From: Pseudomonas syringae | GTDB taxonomy: Bacteria; Pseudomonadota; Gammaproteobacteria; Pseudomonadales; Pseudomonadaceae | Direction: 5' to 3' | NCBI RefSeq assembly: GCF_000737245.1 | Contig: NZ_JPQU01000053.1 | Span: 1-35,126, forward strand | Length of the DNA stretch: 35,126 nt | Shown here: one piece after another, positions 8,157-16,025 of the stretch | Layout: each line of letters opens with the position of its first letter | Position numbering within the stretch: position 1 is the first letter of the stretch | The notes under the pieces: model-generated | Told to the model about the DNA's origin: nothing | Seen by the model: only the letters and a program-made list of their open reading frames with translations | Database searches by the model: none | Position numbers and translations under genes: made by a program

Positions 8157-8993
8157 ATGGCTTTAATCGGGCGTTACAACAGCTTGCAAGTGGTTAAACA
8201 CACTAACTTCGGTCTGTATCTGGATGGCGGCGCGGACGGCGAAATATTGCTGCCTAACCGTTACATCCCCAAGGATATTCCCAGCGAAGATGAGGACTGG
8301 CTCAACGTCTTTGTTTATCTGGACAGCGAAGACAAGCTGTTGGCCACCACAGAAAAACCCAAGGTCCAGGTCGGTGAATTCGCCAGCCTGAAAGTGCTTG
8401 AGGTCAATAGCATCGGCGTTTTCCTGGACTGGGGCCTACCCAAGGATCTGCTGCTGCCGTACTCCGAAGAAAAACGCACCTTGCAGGCGGGCGATTACTG
8501 CGTGGTGCATGTCTATCTGGACAAGCACACCCGACGCATCACCGCAACGGCGCGTCTGGATCGCTATCTGGACAAGACACCGGCCAGTTACAGCGTGGGT
8601 CAGGAAGTTGATCTGCTGGTTGCCGAAGCCACCGATATGGGTTTCAAGGCGATCATCAACAACAAGCACTGGGGCCTGATTCACAAGAACGAAGTATTCA
8701 AGTTCATGCGCGCCGGCAAGCAGGAAAAAGGCTTCATCAAGGAAATTCGCACGGATGGCAACATCAGCCTGAGTCTGCAGCCGGTGGGTGAAGAGGCCGC
8801 CAGCAGCCTGAACTCCAAGATTCTGGGCAAGCTGCGGGAAAACAACGGCGTGCTGCCGGTCAGCGACAAGAGCGATCCGCAAGTGATCAGCAATCTGTTC
8901 GGCGTCAGCAAAGGCAATTTCAAGAAGGCCATCGGTGCGTTGTACAAACAAGGTCAGATCGTGATCCACGCCGACCGTATCGAGCTGGTCTGA
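8157..8993 (+). CDS. CvfB/YitL-family S1 RNA-binding protein
   Basis: A 278-residue cytoplasmic protein built of S1-like OB folds at about 3-60, 68-135 and 147-212, followed by a winged-helix domain (about 225-278, SNLFGVSKGNFKKAIGALYK then IVIHADRIELV). This is the domain order of CvfB, which binds RNA and influences virulence genes in Staphylococcus; its role in Pseudomonas is unknown. Typical family phrases are DGEILLPNRYIP and GVFLDWGLPKDLLLP. I start it at the ATG 8157, with GAGGG nine bases upstream, rather than the TTG at 8151. It is a single-gene unit. Confidence 0.88.
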   Translation: MALIGRYNSLQVVKHTNFGLYLDGGADGEILLPNRYIPKDIPSEDEDWLNVFVYLDSEDKLLATTEKPKVQVGEFASLKVLEVNSIGVFLDWGLPKDLLLPYSEEKRTLQAGDYCVVHVYLDKHTRRITATARLDRYLDKTPASYSVGQEVDLLVAEATDMGFKAIINNKHWGLIHKNEVFKFMRAGKQEKGFIKEIRTDGNISLSLQPVGEEAASSLNSKILGKLRENNGVLPVSDKSDPQVISNLFGVSKGNFKKAIGALYKQGQIVIHADRIELV

Positions 8994-9063
8994 CGCTTCA
9001 TCGCCTATTCATCGGTTAAAAGCGGGAGCAGGGATCGTTTCCGGGTAAAAGTCAGTCCAAAGC

Positions 9064-9090
9064 GGCAGCGCGCTCATCAAGCGCGCCGCC
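9064..9090 (+). terminator. GC-rich hairpin after the CvfB-like gene
   Basis: GCGCGCT (9068-9074) pairs perfectly with AGCGCGC (9080-9086) around a 5-nt loop, and GGC/GCC can extend the stem outward to 9064-9090. No T-run follows, so termination is uncertain. It sits between the CvfB-like and DUF2177 genes. Confidence 0.35.
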
Positions 9091-9122
9091 GCCAATTCCA
9101 CGGATCAGACAAGGATGCCCCG

Positions 9123-9524
9123 ATGAAAAGAACCCTCTGCGCTTATTTCAGTGTCCTGCTGACGTTCCTGATTCTGGACGGCATCTGGCTCGGCTGGCTC
9201 ATGGGCCCGACTTATCGGGAATGGCTGGGGCCGTTGATGCTCGCCAAGCCGGTTATCTTTCCGGCGGTAGTGTTCTATCTGCTGTATGCCTTCGGGGTGG
9301 TGATGCTGGCGGTCAAGTCGGCCCTGCGTCGCAACAGCTTGACCCATGCCCTGCAACGCAGCGCCCTGCTGGGGCTGGTGGCTTATGGCACTTACGATCT
9401 GACCAATTGGGCCACGCTGCAAGGCTGGCCTGCGCAATTGGCGTTGGTGGATCTGGCGTGGGGTACTTTCATCTCCGCAGCAGCGGGGGCGGTTGGGTAC
9501 CTCGTAGCGCGGCGCGTTTCATAA
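9123..9524 (+). CDS. DUF2177-family inner-membrane protein
   Basis: A 133-residue protein with four membrane segments (about 8-28, 40-62, 75-95, 108-129). The conserved pieces LILDGIWLGWLMGPTYREWL and ALLGLVAYGTYDLTNWATL mark it as DUF2177, a small integral-membrane family of unknown function. The ATG follows an AAGGA site at a normal distance. It is a single gene closed by a REP pair; nothing nearby suggests a pathway. Confidence 0.88.
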   Translation: MKRTLCAYFSVLLTFLILDGIWLGWLMGPTYREWLGPLMLAKPVIFPAVVFYLLYAFGVVMLAVKSALRRNSLTHALQRSALLGLVAYGTYDLTNWATLQGWPAQLALVDLAWGTFISAAAGAVGYLVARRVS

Positions 9525-9540
9525 AGTATTATGGCCAACT

Positions 9541-9635
9541 CTGTGGGAGCGAGCTTGCTCGCGAAGGCGGCGGTACATTCGGCACATCAACTGTGTGTGA
9601 AATATTGCCTTCGCGAGCAAGCTCGCTCCCACTAG
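9541..9635. repeat. REP pair (TGTGGGAGCGAGCTTGCTCGC type)
   Basis: Inverted arms CTGTGGGAGCGAGCTTGCTC and its complement, about 28 bases each, surround a 35-base spacer. It separates the convergent DUF2177 and 9653 genes. Confidence 0.9.
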
Positions 9636-9652
9636 TTCCAACAGTTCAAGCA

Positions 9653-10033
9653 TCAGCGCTGCAGAAAATCCGCAAAACTCAGGCCCGCACCCGTCGGCCG
9701 CACATCTTTCAAGAACGAATCCTTATCCGCGCTCAACTCGAGGCTCACCGTTGATTTGCGCTGGCCTTTGTTGCGAATGGTCAGGCCTTCCATGTGATCG
9801 CGCAGGAATACGGTAGTGACTTTCAGGTGCAGCAGTTCATCGGTGTCCGGCGTGTGCAGCAGCAGGTGCACCCACTCGTATTGCCCGACGGCCAGGCGCG
9901 GTACCGGCAGGTCGAACCACCAGATGTTGCGGTTGGTGTTCAGCGCGGCGAAGTGGGTGTTGTTGGTACCCAGCACGGCACCGCCCAGCTGTTGGTTGCG
10001 GCGTGCGATGGCCTGCTTTTTATCGAGTTTCAT
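9653..10033 (-). CDS. Conserved protein of unknown function
   Basis: A 126-residue soluble protein with a basic N-terminus (MKLDKKQAIARRNQQLGG), a central part with many aromatic residues (NIWWFDLPVPRLAVGQYEWV) and beta-strand character, and an ending LSFADFLQR. No signal peptide or membrane segment is visible and I do not recognise a family. The frame extends upstream to 10066, but CAGGA eight bases before the ATG at 10033 fixes the start. The bases just upstream contain a near-perfect tandem repeat of 15 bases (TGCGGATCA units at about 10043 and 10058). Confidence 0.7.
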   Translation of the reverse strand: MKLDKKQAIARRNQQLGGAVLGTNNTHFAALNTNRNIWWFDLPVPRLAVGQYEWVHLLLHTPDTDELLHLKVTTVFLRDHMEGLTIRNKGQRKSTVSLELSADKDSFLKDVRPTGAGLSFADFLQR

Positions 10034-10295
10034 AATGTTCCTGCGGATCATGTTTCTGCGGATCAATGTATTCAGCGCGCCGAGTCATGCCCGTCGTCGC
10101 CTGATTGCGTTGCGCATTCTCGGGGGTCGGCACGCAAACTTAAAGGCAAACTTTCAAATAGCGCCTCTTTCAAAGCCACGCCTGAGCAGACGAACGGGCG
10201 CAGCGCCGGGAAAAATAATTGAAACTCTCGGCAAATGCAGCCGGTCAATCTTTGTGTCGAGGCAATGACCTCTCATTATTTTTCGGAGTAATCCT

Positions 10296-10487
10296 ATGAG
10301 CAGCACTGGCGATAAAGTTAAAGGCATGGCTAATGAAGCTGTCGGTAACGTCAAGCAAGGCGTAGGCAAGGCAACCGATAACCAAAAGCTTCAAGGTGAA
10401 GGCAAAGCTCAGGAATTGAAGGGCGAAGCTCAACAGGCCGTCGGCAAAACCAAAGATGCCGTGAAAAAAGGCGTCGACAAGGCATAA
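10296..10487 (+). CDS. CsbD-family stress protein
   Basis: A 63-residue very hydrophilic protein rich in Lys, Gly, Ala and Gln with repeated VKGMANEAVGNVKQGVGKAT-type helices, which is the CsbD signature. CsbD proteins are small general-stress proteins (in Bacillus under sigma B) of unclear biochemical role. TCGGAG lies 8 bases before the ATG. Upstream, GAAACT at about 10220 and a GTCAA 17 bases further on weakly resemble an AlgU-type extracytoplasmic promoter; this is a guess. The gene ends at an intrinsic terminator. Confidence 0.92.
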   Translation: MSSTGDKVKGMANEAVGNVKQGVGKATDNQKLQGEGKAQELKGEAQQAVGKTKDAVKKGVDKA

Positions 10488-10530
10488 GCCTAACCTCAGC
10501 CCGGATTGAACTCCGGGTCTGACGCGTAAC

Positions 10531-10562
10531 GTGACGGCCATCTCAGGATGGCCGTTGTTGTT
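10531..10562 (+). terminator. Intrinsic terminator of the CsbD gene
   Basis: ACGGCCATC and GATGGCCGT form a perfect 9-bp stem with a TCAG loop, followed by TTGTTGTTTCT. An additional GC stem (CCCGGA/TCCGGG, about 10500-10517) lies just before it. This is the clearest intrinsic terminator in the window. Confidence 0.8.
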
Positions 10563-10714
10563 TCTGATCTACTGATTTTGAAACCTTTTCCCGGCTGATC
10601 CAGTCCACTGGATAAGGTAAAACGCCACTATCTGTGCTCCAGTCGTGTGAGAAGCGCAGTACCCGCCCATCTGAATGTGTAAGCTGCGCCAGTTTATGTA
10701 GCGAAGGAGACGCC

Positions 10715-11677
10715 ATGATTTTCCCGGAATTGCGCCAACTGCCTCTGGGCAAGGTGATGGTACGTACGGTCAGTGAATTCCTCGATGATGAGATGTCGAC
10801 CTACGCGTCGGCGCTGGCTTATCAGATGCTGTTCTCGTTATTCCCCTTCCTGCTGTTCCTCATTGCCCTGATCGGCTTTCTGCATTTGCCGGACTTTTTC
10901 TCCTGGCTGCGTCTGCAATCGGAGCTGGTGTTGCCGCCTCAGGCTCTGGAGCAGGTCAACCCGGTCATCGACCAGCTGCAGCAATCCAAGGGTGGCCTGC
11001 TGTCCATTGGTATCTTCATTGCGTTGTGGACCGCTTCGGCCGGCGTACGGCTGATGATGAGCGCCATGAACGCCGCCTATGATGTGGTTGAAGCACGCCC
11101 GGTCTGGAAGCGCATCCCGCTCTCGGTGCTGTACACCATCGGCATCGCGATGATGATGCTGGCAGTGGCGGCCTTGATGGTCACAGGCCCGCAGGTCATG
11201 AACTGGCTGGCCGCGCAGATCGGCATGGAAGAGTTCATCGTCACTCTCTGGACCATTTTGCGCTGGCCCCTGATCGTGATGCTGCTGATGGTCGCGGTGG
11301 CTTTGATCTACTACGTCATGCCTGATGTGAAACAGGAGTTTCGCTTCATCACGCCTGGCTCGGTGCTGGCAGTGGTGGTGTGGATCATGGCTTCGTTGGG
11401 TTTTGGCTACTACGTCAAAACGTTCGCGGATTACAACGCCATGTACGGCAGCATTGGCGCGATCATTGTCTTGCTGCTGTATTTTTATATTTCTGCGGCA
11501 GTGCTTTTGCTCGGTGCGGAAATGAATGCCGTGGTCGAGCACATGTCGGCTGAAGGCAAAGACAAAGGCGAGAAAGAAGAGGGTGACGGCGCGGTGGAAT
11601 CGACCCACAAGCAGCCGGTCTCCGGGCTGGGGCGCGATCATTCCGTGCCACTGCCAGCCAAGGCCGGGGATTCCTGA
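10715..11677 (+). CDS. YihY/BrkB-family inner-membrane protein
   Basis: A 320-residue protein with about six membrane segments and the family landmarks STYASALAYQMLFSLFPFLLF near the start, ALWTASAGVRLMMSAMNAAY in the middle and GSIGAIIVLLLYFYISAAVL near residue 260. BrkB was first linked to serum resistance in Bordetella, but the biochemical function of the family is unsettled. The last 45 residues are hydrophilic and charged. The frame runs back to 10634, but GAAGGAGA lies just before the ATG at 10715. It is followed after 71 bases by the peptide deformylase gene. Confidence 0.88.
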   Translation: MIFPELRQLPLGKVMVRTVSEFLDDEMSTYASALAYQMLFSLFPFLLFLIALIGFLHLPDFFSWLRLQSELVLPPQALEQVNPVIDQLQQSKGGLLSIGIFIALWTASAGVRLMMSAMNAAYDVVEARPVWKRIPLSVLYTIGIAMMMLAVAALMVTGPQVMNWLAAQIGMEEFIVTLWTILRWPLIVMLLMVAVALIYYVMPDVKQEFRFITPGSVLAVVVWIMASLGFGYYVKTFADYNAMYGSIGAIIVLLLYFYISAAVLLLGAEMNAVVEHMSAEGKDKGEKEEGDGAVESTHKQPVSGLGRDHSVPLPAKAGDS

Positions 11678-11748
11678 ATCCAGCTGGCTGCATCAATGCC
11701 CTGCAACTATGGCAGGATGATGTTTTCAATCGATGGATACGCGCTGTC

Positions 11749-12288
11749 ATGATCCGCGACATTCTGAAGATGGGCGACCCGCGCTTGCTGCGCATCGCCC
11801 CAGCGGTACCCGAATCGATGTTCGGCACTGCCGAGCTCAAGACCCTGATTGCCGATATGTTCCAGACCATGGAAAGCGTCGGCGGCGTTGGTCTGGCAGC
11901 ACCGCAGATCGGCGTTGATCTGCAAGTGGTGATCTTTGGTTTTGAACGCAGCGAACGTTATCCCGACGCCGAAGCAGTGCCTCAGACGATCCTGCTCAAC
12001 CCACTGATCACGCCTTTGAGCCCGTTGATGGAAGAGGGCTGGGAAGGCTGTCTTTCAGTGCCCGGCCTGCGTGGCGCGGTTGACCGCTATCAGAGCATTC
12101 GTTACGAAGGGTTCGACCCCGACGGTCAGCCGATCCAGCGAATCGCCAACGGGTTTCACGCGAGGGTGGTGCAACACGAGTGCGATCACCTGATTGGCCG
12201 TCTATACCCTTCGCGCATCACTGATTTCAGCAAGTTCGGCTTTATGGACGTGATGTTTCCGGACATGGACCCGAATGCGGATGAGTGA
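11749..12288 (+). CDS. def: Peptide deformylase
   Basis: This 179-residue enzyme removes the formyl group from the initiator methionine of new proteins. All three motifs are intact: GVGLAAPQI (46-54), EGCLSVPG (99-106) and QHECDH (142-147). Cys101, His143 and His147 bind the metal and Glu144 is the catalytic base. The gene is not next to fmt, the usual partner of the housekeeping copy, so this is probably a second deformylase; I infer that without seeing the rest of the genome. The ribosome site is weak. The C-terminus is short and acidic. Confidence 0.93.
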   Translation: MIRDILKMGDPRLLRIAPAVPESMFGTAELKTLIADMFQTMESVGGVGLAAPQIGVDLQVVIFGFERSERYPDAEAVPQTILLNPLITPLSPLMEEGWEGCLSVPGLRGAVDRYQSIRYEGFDPDGQPIQRIANGFHARVVQHECDHLIGRLYPSRITDFSKFGFMDVMFPDMDPNADE

Positions 12289-12329
12289 GTCGCTCCAGGT
12301 TGTCAGTTTTTTCAGGCACACCTCAATAC

Positions 12330-12421
12330 GGTAGGAGCGCACCGAGGTTACGAGGCCCGCGATAGCGGTGCATCAGGCAGTACGCTATCGCTGCCTCGCG
12401 CTGCTCGTGAGCTCCTACAGG
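12330..12421. repeat. REP pair overlapping the end of the GNAT gene
   Basis: Arms begin GTAGGAGCGCACCGAGG and end CTCGTGAGCTCCTACAG. The right arm reaches into the convergent acetyltransferase gene, whose last sense codon and TAG stop (12415-12420) are made of REP sequence (CTGTAG on the minus strand). Confidence 0.85.
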
Positions 12422-12837
12422 TTATTCGGAGGCCGCGATGACATCGCCACCAACGCCTTGGCCCGACTGTAGCGCATCAGCTTTTCTGCCAGCGATTGCG
12501 GTAGATCATCGGTCAACGCAAAGCCTTGCCGCTCGTAGAAGCCAGCCAGATCCGGATCGCAGAAAAGCCACACCGTGCCGGTTGAATCCTTCAATGCCTG
12601 GGCAATCAATCGCCCCGCAATCCCTTCGCTGCGCCGCTCCGGTTCCACGAACAAACCGGTCAGCCAATTCCCGCCCGACACAGGCCTCAAGCACAGCGCG
12701 CCAATGATGTCCGGCTGCCTGGCCACCCACATCTGCGCGCCACTGGATGAGCGCATGGCAGAGCGATGGCTGCGGTAGAACTTGTCCAGCAAGGGCTGGC
12801 ACACTTCGGGCAACAGGACGAATTCGATGTCAGGCAT
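12415..12837 (-). CDS. GNAT-family acetyltransferase
   Basis: A 140-residue protein of the single-domain GNAT fold: strand and loop LTGLFVEPERRSEGIAGRLI carries the acetyl-CoA pyrophosphate loop (R/Q-x-x-G-x-A, here RRSEGIAG), followed by TVWLFCDPDLAGFYERQGFAL, the usual C-terminal strand with a Tyr near the acid/base position. The substrate is unknown. I start it at ATG 12837 (MPDIEFVLLPE); the frame is open to 12921, but the extra part looks non-coding, and no strong ribosome site distinguishes the options. The stop lies inside a REP element. Confidence 0.8.
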   Translation of the reverse strand: MPDIEFVLLPEVCQPLLDKFYRSHRSAMRSSSGAQMWVARQPDIIGALCLRPVSGGNWLTGLFVEPERRSEGIAGRLIAQALKDSTGTVWLFCDPDLAGFYERQGFALTDDLPQSLAEKLMRYSRAKALVAMSSRPPNNL

Positions 12838-12936
12838 GGGGCAGGCAGCATGGTGAGAAGCTGCGCATGATAACGCGGGTGGATTGCTCAATGGGTGTAT
12901 AACAAAGGTCGGATCCCTCAACGTGGAGCACGCATC

Positions 12937-13053
12937 ATGAGCAAAGGCATGGATTCAAAGAAAGCAGCAAAGAAAAAGCCGGCCAAGACCCTCGACGAAA
13001 AACGCGCTGACAAAAAAGCCAAGAAATCCGATACCGGGCTTTTTGGGCATTGA
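12937..13053 (+). CDS. 38-residue lysine-rich protein
   Basis: The short frame starts MSKGMDSKKAAKKKPAKTLD and ends SDTGLFGH; 14 of 38 residues are Lys. GTGGAGC lies 8 bases before the ATG, and there is a gap with no other gene around it. The composition suggests binding to nucleic acid or the ribosome, but that is inference. The clean ribosome site and the non-repetitive ending argue that it is translated. Confidence 0.6.
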   Translation: MSKGMDSKKAAKKKPAKTLDEKRADKKAKKSDTGLFGH

Positions 13054-13083
13054 TCGAAGTGTTTTAGGGTTTTGATGTCTGAA

Positions 13084-13171
13084 GTGGGAGCGGTGCTTGC
13101 CCGCGATAGGGCTGGACGCGGTTTGACTTTAAATCACGGTGCCCTTATCGCGGGCAAGCACCGCTCCCACC
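13084..13171. repeat. REP pair (GTGGGAGCGGTGCTTGCCCGC type)
   Basis: Perfect inverted arms of at least 26 bases: GTGGGAGCGGTGCTTGCCCG and its complement ending GCACCGCTCCCAC. It lies between the small lysine-rich gene and the PhnD-like gene. Confidence 0.9.
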
Positions 13172-13205
13172 GGGAAAGGATTATCAAATTGAGCACGCAT
13201 AAACG

Positions 13206-13997
13206 ATGATCCAAACCCTCACCCAACTCTCCATGTACACCGCCCCCGACCGCGTCCAGCTGGCCAGCGAGGCCTGGCTTGGGCGCATCTGCCAATTGCT
13301 CGGCGTACAACGTGAGGCGGCAGCGCTGGAACTGCCCGACCTCTGGCTCTCAAAGCATCTTTTGCTGGCACAAACCTGCGGTTATCCGCTAATGACCCTG
13401 TTACGCGACAACGTGCGGCTGGTGGGTCGCCCGGTGTACGAGCTGCCCCACAGCGCCGCAGGCAACCATTGCAGTTTGTTGATGGTGCGCGCTGACGATC
13501 CCCGGACTGAACTGCAAGAATTTTTCGGCAGCCATGGCCTGATCAACAGTGAAGACTCCAACTCCGGCATGAACCTGCTGCGCCATGCCTTGGCGCCGCT
13601 GCAACGTGACGGGCGTTTCTTCGCTGATGTCTCCCTCACCGGCGGTCATCGCCTGAGCCTGCGCGGGCTCAAGGAGCGGCGCGGTGATCTGACGGCCATC
13701 GACAGTGTGACTTATGACTATTTGGCCCGTGACGGCAGCGAAGAAATCGCTGGCCTACGCATCCTCGCCCGCAGCGCCGCCAGTCCGTGCCTGCCGTTTA
13801 TCACGGCGCGAAGCCTCGACGCGGCACAAGCCGAGGGCATCCGTCAGGCGATGAATCAAGCGCTGCTGGACCTGCCCGAAGTCGCCGATGTATTGGCCAT
13901 CTCCCACGTACAGCCCGCGAGCATGGCGGATTATCAGGTATTGCTCGATTATCAGCAGCAGGCCATCAACCTGGGTTTGCCATCGCTGTTCGCCTGA
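13206..13997 (+). CDS. PhnD/SsuA-type substrate-binding protein without signal peptide
   Basis: A 263-residue protein of the type-2 periplasmic-binding fold of the phosphonate-binding family: a QTCGYPL segment near 57, the ligand-loop phrase INSEDSNSGMNLLRH (about 112-126) and DLTAIDSVTYDYLARD (about 160-175), in the order seen in PhnD-like proteins. It starts directly with MIQTLTQLSMYTAPDRV and has no signal peptide, and there is no permease or ATPase gene beside it, so it is probably a cytoplasmic or moonlighting sensor-type protein and not a transporter subunit. The ribosome site is weak. The substrate is unknown. Confidence 0.78.
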   Translation: MIQTLTQLSMYTAPDRVQLASEAWLGRICQLLGVQREAAALELPDLWLSKHLLLAQTCGYPLMTLLRDNVRLVGRPVYELPHSAAGNHCSLLMVRADDPRTELQEFFGSHGLINSEDSNSGMNLLRHALAPLQRDGRFFADVSLTGGHRLSLRGLKERRGDLTAIDSVTYDYLARDGSEEIAGLRILARSAASPCLPFITARSLDAAQAEGIRQAMNQALLDLPEVADVLAISHVQPASMADYQVLLDYQQQAINLGLPSLFA

Positions 13998-14073
13998 CAT
14001 ACATCTCCAGCACAACTAATCTGCCTTTTGCGATGTCGATAACTTCAACTGTTCAAATCGTTTCGCAGCGCGT

Positions 14074-14164
14074 CTGTAGGTGCGCACGAGCAAAGCGAGG
14101 CCGCGATGGCGATTTGTCTGACACACCGCAATCGCGGCCTCGCGGTGCTCGTGCGCTCCTACAG
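14074..14164. repeat. REP pair
   Basis: Arms CTGTAGGTGCGCACGAGC and CTCGTGCGCTCCTACAGG with a GAGGCCGCGAT inner core. The left head has one substitution (GGTGCGC for GGAGCGC). It lies between the two binding-protein genes. Confidence 0.85.
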
Positions 14165-14209
14165 GTGATAGCGCTATTGGCTAATTTCCCATGTAAACCA
14201 GAGGTGACC

Positions 14210-15223
14210 ATGACATCAATCAGAACCCTGCTCGGCTGTTCGCTTCTGGCGCTCGGTCTACTTGGCCAGCCTGTGGCTGCGGCGGATAAAGCTACGCCGA
14301 TCCATTTCGGTGACATCACCTGGGAAAGTGGCAGCCTGATCACTGAAATTCTGCGCACCATCGTCGAAAAGGGCTATGGCTACCCCACTGACACCTTGCC
14401 GGGGAGCACCGTGAGCCTGGAGGCCGCGTTGGCCAAGAACGACATTCAGGTCATTGGTGAAGAGTGGGCCGGGCGCAGTCCGGCGTGGGTCAAGGCGCAA
14501 AGCGAAGGCAAGGTTCACGGCCTGGGCAACATCGTCAAAGGCGCCACCGAAGGCTGGTGGGTGCCGGAGTTCGTGATCAAGGGCGACCCCGCCAAAGGCA
14601 TCAAACCGTTGGCGCCGGACCTCAAGTCAGTCGCCGACCTGCCACGCTACAAGGACGTATTCAAAGACCCGGAATCGCCACAGCAAGGCCGTTTCCTCAA
14701 CAGCCCGACCGGCTGGACCTCTGAGATCGTCAACACTCAAAAACTCAAGGCTTATGGCCTGACCGACAGTTACGTGAACTTCCGTACCGGTTCGGGCGCG
14801 GCGCTGGATGCTGAAATCAGCTCGTCGATCCATCGTGGCAAGCCGGTACTGTTTTACTACTGGTCGCCAACGCCGCTGCTGGGACGCTTCAAGTTGATCA
14901 AACTGGAAGAGCCGCCGTTCGATGCCGAAGCCTGGAAAACCCTCGCCGATGCCAACAACCCGAACCCAAAGGGCACCCGTTCACTTGAGCCGCACCTGAG
15001 CATCGGCGTGTCCGATCCGTTCCATAAACAGTACCCGGATCTGGTGGCCTTCTTCGAGAAAGTTGATCTGCCCATCGATCTGCTCAACCAGACCCTGGGC
15101 CAGATGAGCGAAAAACGCGAACAACCCAAAGCCGTCGCTCAGGCGTTTCTAAAGGAACACCCTGAAGTCTGGAAAGCCTGGCTGCCAGCAGACGTGGCCG
15201 GCAAGGTCGCCAGTAGCCTTTGA
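14210..15223 (+). CDS. Periplasmic OpuAC/ProX-type substrate-binding protein
   Basis: A 337-residue exported binding protein: signal peptide to about residue 24 (VAAA-DK), then an OpuAC domain. Tryptophans that in this family cage quaternary amines are seen in DITWESGSLI, EEWAGRSPAW, GATEGWWVPEF and FYYWSPTPLL, so glycine betaine, choline or a related amine is a reasonable guess. GAGGTGACC precedes the ATG at 14210 perfectly. There is no adjacent permease or ATPase, so it must feed a transporter elsewhere or act alone. A REP pair lies on each side. Confidence 0.85.
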   Translation: MTSIRTLLGCSLLALGLLGQPVAAADKATPIHFGDITWESGSLITEILRTIVEKGYGYPTDTLPGSTVSLEAALAKNDIQVIGEEWAGRSPAWVKAQSEGKVHGLGNIVKGATEGWWVPEFVIKGDPAKGIKPLAPDLKSVADLPRYKDVFKDPESPQQGRFLNSPTGWTSEIVNTQKLKAYGLTDSYVNFRTGSGAALDAEISSSIHRGKPVLFYYWSPTPLLGRFKLIKLEEPPFDAEAWKTLADANNPNPKGTRSLEPHLSIGVSDPFHKQYPDLVAFFEKVDLPIDLLNQTLGQMSEKREQPKAVAQAFLKEHPEVWKAWLPADVAGKVASSL

Positions 15224-15247
15224 ATACACTCGATGCGCCCCGTATTT

Positions 15248-15359
15248 GACGCCGCGCTGTCGCACAGCAAACGCGATCCCTGTAGGAGCGCACGAGCACC
15301 GCGAGGCCGCGATGGCACCGCTATCGCTGCCTCGCGCTGCTCGTGAGCTCCTGCACAGG
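15248..15359. repeat. REP pair with extended flank, internal deletion
   Basis: The flank GACGCCGCGCTGTCGC (15248 on) matches the one at 1105. The REP proper runs from 15280. The spacer between arms is short (about 10 bases) and the two arms differ inside (GGCCGCGATGG against CGCTATCGCTGCC), so the element looks like a fusion of halves of two REPs. Confidence 0.75.
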
Positions 15360-15389
15360 TGTCATGAATAAACGGGTTAAGCATTTCCA

Positions 15390-15932
15390 ATGAACGCATC
15401 TGACGGCCTGTTCCAAACCGCTCACCTCACGCTACGGGAACTCTCCCTCGCAGATGGCCAGGCTCTGTCCGCGATCCTGGCCGACCCCGAGGTGATGCGC
15501 TATTCCGTGCGAGGCGTGATGACTGCGCACGCCACCGATGAGTTCATCCAGTGGTGCATGGAGTCTTATGCCGATTTTGGCTTTGGGCCGTGGGCCATAG
15601 TCGATAAGGCCAGTGGCGAACTGGCGGGTTTTTGCGGACTCAATCAGGAGCGGGTCGATGGCGCCGATGAGATCGAACTGGGCTATCGACTGGCGCCGCA
15701 TTACTGGGGGCGTGGCTTGGCCACAGAGGCCGTCCGCGCCACGCTGGAGCATGGCTTCGGAGAGCTTGGCCTGGGGTCGATCATCGCCATCGTCCAGCCC
15801 GGCAATGCGGCATCCGTGCGGGTCATACAGAAGACAGGCTTCAGCAGTTTTGTTTACAGCCAGTACCATCGGCTGGCCGTGCGAATCTATAGGATGACCC
15901 GCGAACAATGGCTGACGGAAGAGATTCGTTAG
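15390..15932 (+). CDS. GNAT-family acetyltransferase, RimJ/RimL-like
   Basis: A 180-residue protein of the RimJ/RimL-like GNAT group: LTLRELSLADGQALSAILAD at the start, GYRLAPHYWGRGLATEA (about 96-112) with the acetyl-CoA loop GRGLAT, and NAASVRVIQKTGF (about 137-149), which is the family's N-x-x-S-x-x-x-x-x-K-x-G-F ending. These enzymes acetylate protein N-termini or small molecules; the substrate here is unknown. The start codon follows an AAGCATTTCCA stretch without a strong ribosome site, but the ATG begins exactly where the family does. Confidence 0.88.
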   Translation: MNASDGLFQTAHLTLRELSLADGQALSAILADPEVMRYSVRGVMTAHATDEFIQWCMESYADFGFGPWAIVDKASGELAGFCGLNQERVDGADEIELGYRLAPHYWGRGLATEAVRATLEHGFGELGLGSIIAIVQPGNAASVRVIQKTGFSSFVYSQYHRLAVRIYRMTREQWLTEEIR

Positions 15933-16025
15933 CGTCACGGGTTATCAGGTAGCGACACCGATAATGCTAGAGCGGGCTGTAGCTGCTAGGTTCACAAGGC
16001 AGTCATGGAATAAACGGGAGGCATC

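Noticed and set aside
13787..14209. In-frame extension of the OpuAC-like protein upstream through a REP pair
   Set aside because: The signal peptide begins at ATG 14210 behind GAGGTG, so the upstream part is not translated.
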